A DNA stretch of 64,000 bases, from assembly GCF_020360975.1 (NCBI RefSeq), contig NW_025408677.1:1116001-1180000 (forward strand), in the 5' to 3' direction. The notes under the pieces were generated by a model. It searched no databases. It saw only the letters and a list, made by a program, of their open reading frames with translations, and was not told where the DNA came from. Each line of letters begins with the position of its first letter. The first letter of the stretch is position 1. Below, one piece after another: positions 63,110 to 64,000 of this stretch. Position numbers and translations under genes: made by a program. The stretch is from Hirsutella rhossiliensis. Lineage: Eukaryota > Ascomycota > Sordariomycetes > Hypocreales > Ophiocordycipitaceae.

Positions 63110-64000
63110 AGATATCTAAATCGTAGGATATTATATATATATACCTTTAGACTATAGCGCGATAGGTAATTACGTTTTACTTAAAGTTATTAATCGTTAC
63201 TAACTTATATAGAGATATAAGAAAGATCTATATAAACTTATAAATATTAAAGGAGAGGCCTTTAACTATAATAATAAAGTTATTAATATAGAGATTAATT
63301 ACCTTAATATTAATATCTAGGGCTATAATAAATAAGTTTACTTCGACATTATAAATATTAAAGAATATAACCTTATATTAAGACTTCTATAGTTATAGGA
63401 GAGTAACTTACTAATTAACTAGAAAACTAGCTAGCTATATTAGAATAAAGATATATATTTCTAGGACTAGTAGACTTAAAAGAAAGTAGAATTTTATAAT
63501 AATTTAGCTATTAAATAGGATAATAAGGATAACCGTTTAAGTAAATTATTATAGGCTTTAGCGATATAAATAAAAATAATAACCGAACTAGCGGATATAA
63601 TAAAATCGATTAATAAGACCTATATACTAACTAATATAGCTATATAACTTAGTACTTAATATAAATAAAATAAAGGATATAATATAAAGATTTAAAGAGT
63701 TATTACTACTTTAAGGAAAGGCCTTAAATAAATTAATAAAGAGCTTAAGTTAAGAGAAACTAGCTCTTAAAAGAAAGAATAAAGCCTATAAGATAAAATA
63801 AAGAATATCCCTTAGGAATACCGAAAATATAATAAACTCTTTAAGGAAGAACTTAAAATAGGGTTACTTAAATATAGCTAATAAGACTATAAAATTTATC
63901 TTAAGGATAAAATAACGCCGACGTTTTATAAAATCTATAACCTAAATAAAAAGTAATTATAAACACTACGCGACTACTTTAATAAGAATCTATAAAAGGG
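63110..64000 (+). pseudogene. Gypsy protease and start of reverse transcriptase, cut by window end
   Basis: The plus strand gives LDYSAIGNYVLLKVINRYQL, where DYSA stands for the protease D-S-G-A, then NNKVINIEINYLNINIQGYN, KEYNLILRLPQLQ, and further on QEYRKYNKLFKEELKIGLLK, KDKITPTFYKIYNLNKKQLQ and YFNKNLQKG, the opening of gypsy RT just before the first primer-grip block. It belongs with the Gag upstream, although the 1.6 kb between them is longer than usual. Confidence 0.7.

Larger units (their letters stand above)
55641..64000. repeat. RIP-degraded repeat block (right), nested LTR elements
   Basis: Over 8.3 kb with almost no CA or TG and a huge excess of TA. In the line 56941-57000 I count by eye one TG, no CA and five CG. 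Translations of the plus strand show retroelement proteins in which His, Gln, Arg and Trp codons have become Tyr, stop or Lys, as RIP predicts. At least two copia remnants and one gypsy remnant can be traced and are listed separately. No intact gene exists in the block. It runs off the window edge. Confidence 0.9.

Noticed and set aside
1..64000. Telomere or centromere signature
   Set aside because: No TTAGGG arrays occur; the AT-rich blocks are explained by RIP of LTR elements, so a subtelomeric or pericentric position cannot be claimed.

Overview
The window is nuclear DNA of a filamentous ascomycete, most likely a Sordariomycete such as a member of Hypocreales. The evidence is GC-rich genes split by introns of about 49-92 bp with GT(R)AG(T) donors and CTAAC/CTGAC branch sites, fungal-type protein families, and AT-rich repeat blocks that carry a very strong repeat-induced point mutation (RIP) signature. 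The species cannot be named from the sequence alone. No rRNA gene, tRNA gene or CRISPR array was seen.

Layout. Positions 1-1308 are RIP-degraded repeat. From 1.3 to 31 kb lies a gene-bearing, mostly housekeeping core: histidyl-tRNA synthetase, a METTL16-type RNA m6A methyltransferase, two membrane proteins, an XAP5/FAM50 nuclear protein, an omega-class glutathione transferase, a HerA/FtsK-like ATPase, a C2H2 zinc-finger protein with an in-frame stop, an OTT_1508-like deaminase, a GH2 glycosidase, an AA1-like secreted protein and a methionine permease. A 4.3-kb gene-poor stretch (22.5-26.8 kb) interrupts it. From 32.7 to 42.4 kb is a graveyard: fragments of a highly reducing polyketide synthase, a berberine-bridge-type oxidoreductase and a cupin-like protein, split by a young Ty3/gypsy chromovirus (35143-40563, 5-bp target duplication), followed by copia and LTR remnants. 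From 44 to 54.2 kb is accessory-looking sequence: an MFS transporter, an amidoligase-like protein, an unrecognised two-exon gene of unusual base composition, and an ankyrin protein with an NLR-like N-terminal domain. From about 55.65 kb to the end is a second RIP block holding nested copia and gypsy remnants.

Relations between genes. The core genes are ordinary single loci. Promoter motifs suggest cross-pathway (CPC1/GCN4-type) control of the HisRS gene and sulfur (CYS3-type) control of the methionine permease. The PKS, oxidoreductase and cupin fragments lie together on one strand and are best read as a decayed secondary-metabolite cluster; the MFS gene may be its surviving transporter, but that is inference. 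The most unusual observations are the 11-nt Tf1-like self-priming match in the chromovirus, the almost complete loss of CpA/TpG (with CpG kept) in the repeats, reaching into the 3' end of the HisRS coding sequence, and the orphan gene beside the ankyrin/NLR-like gene.
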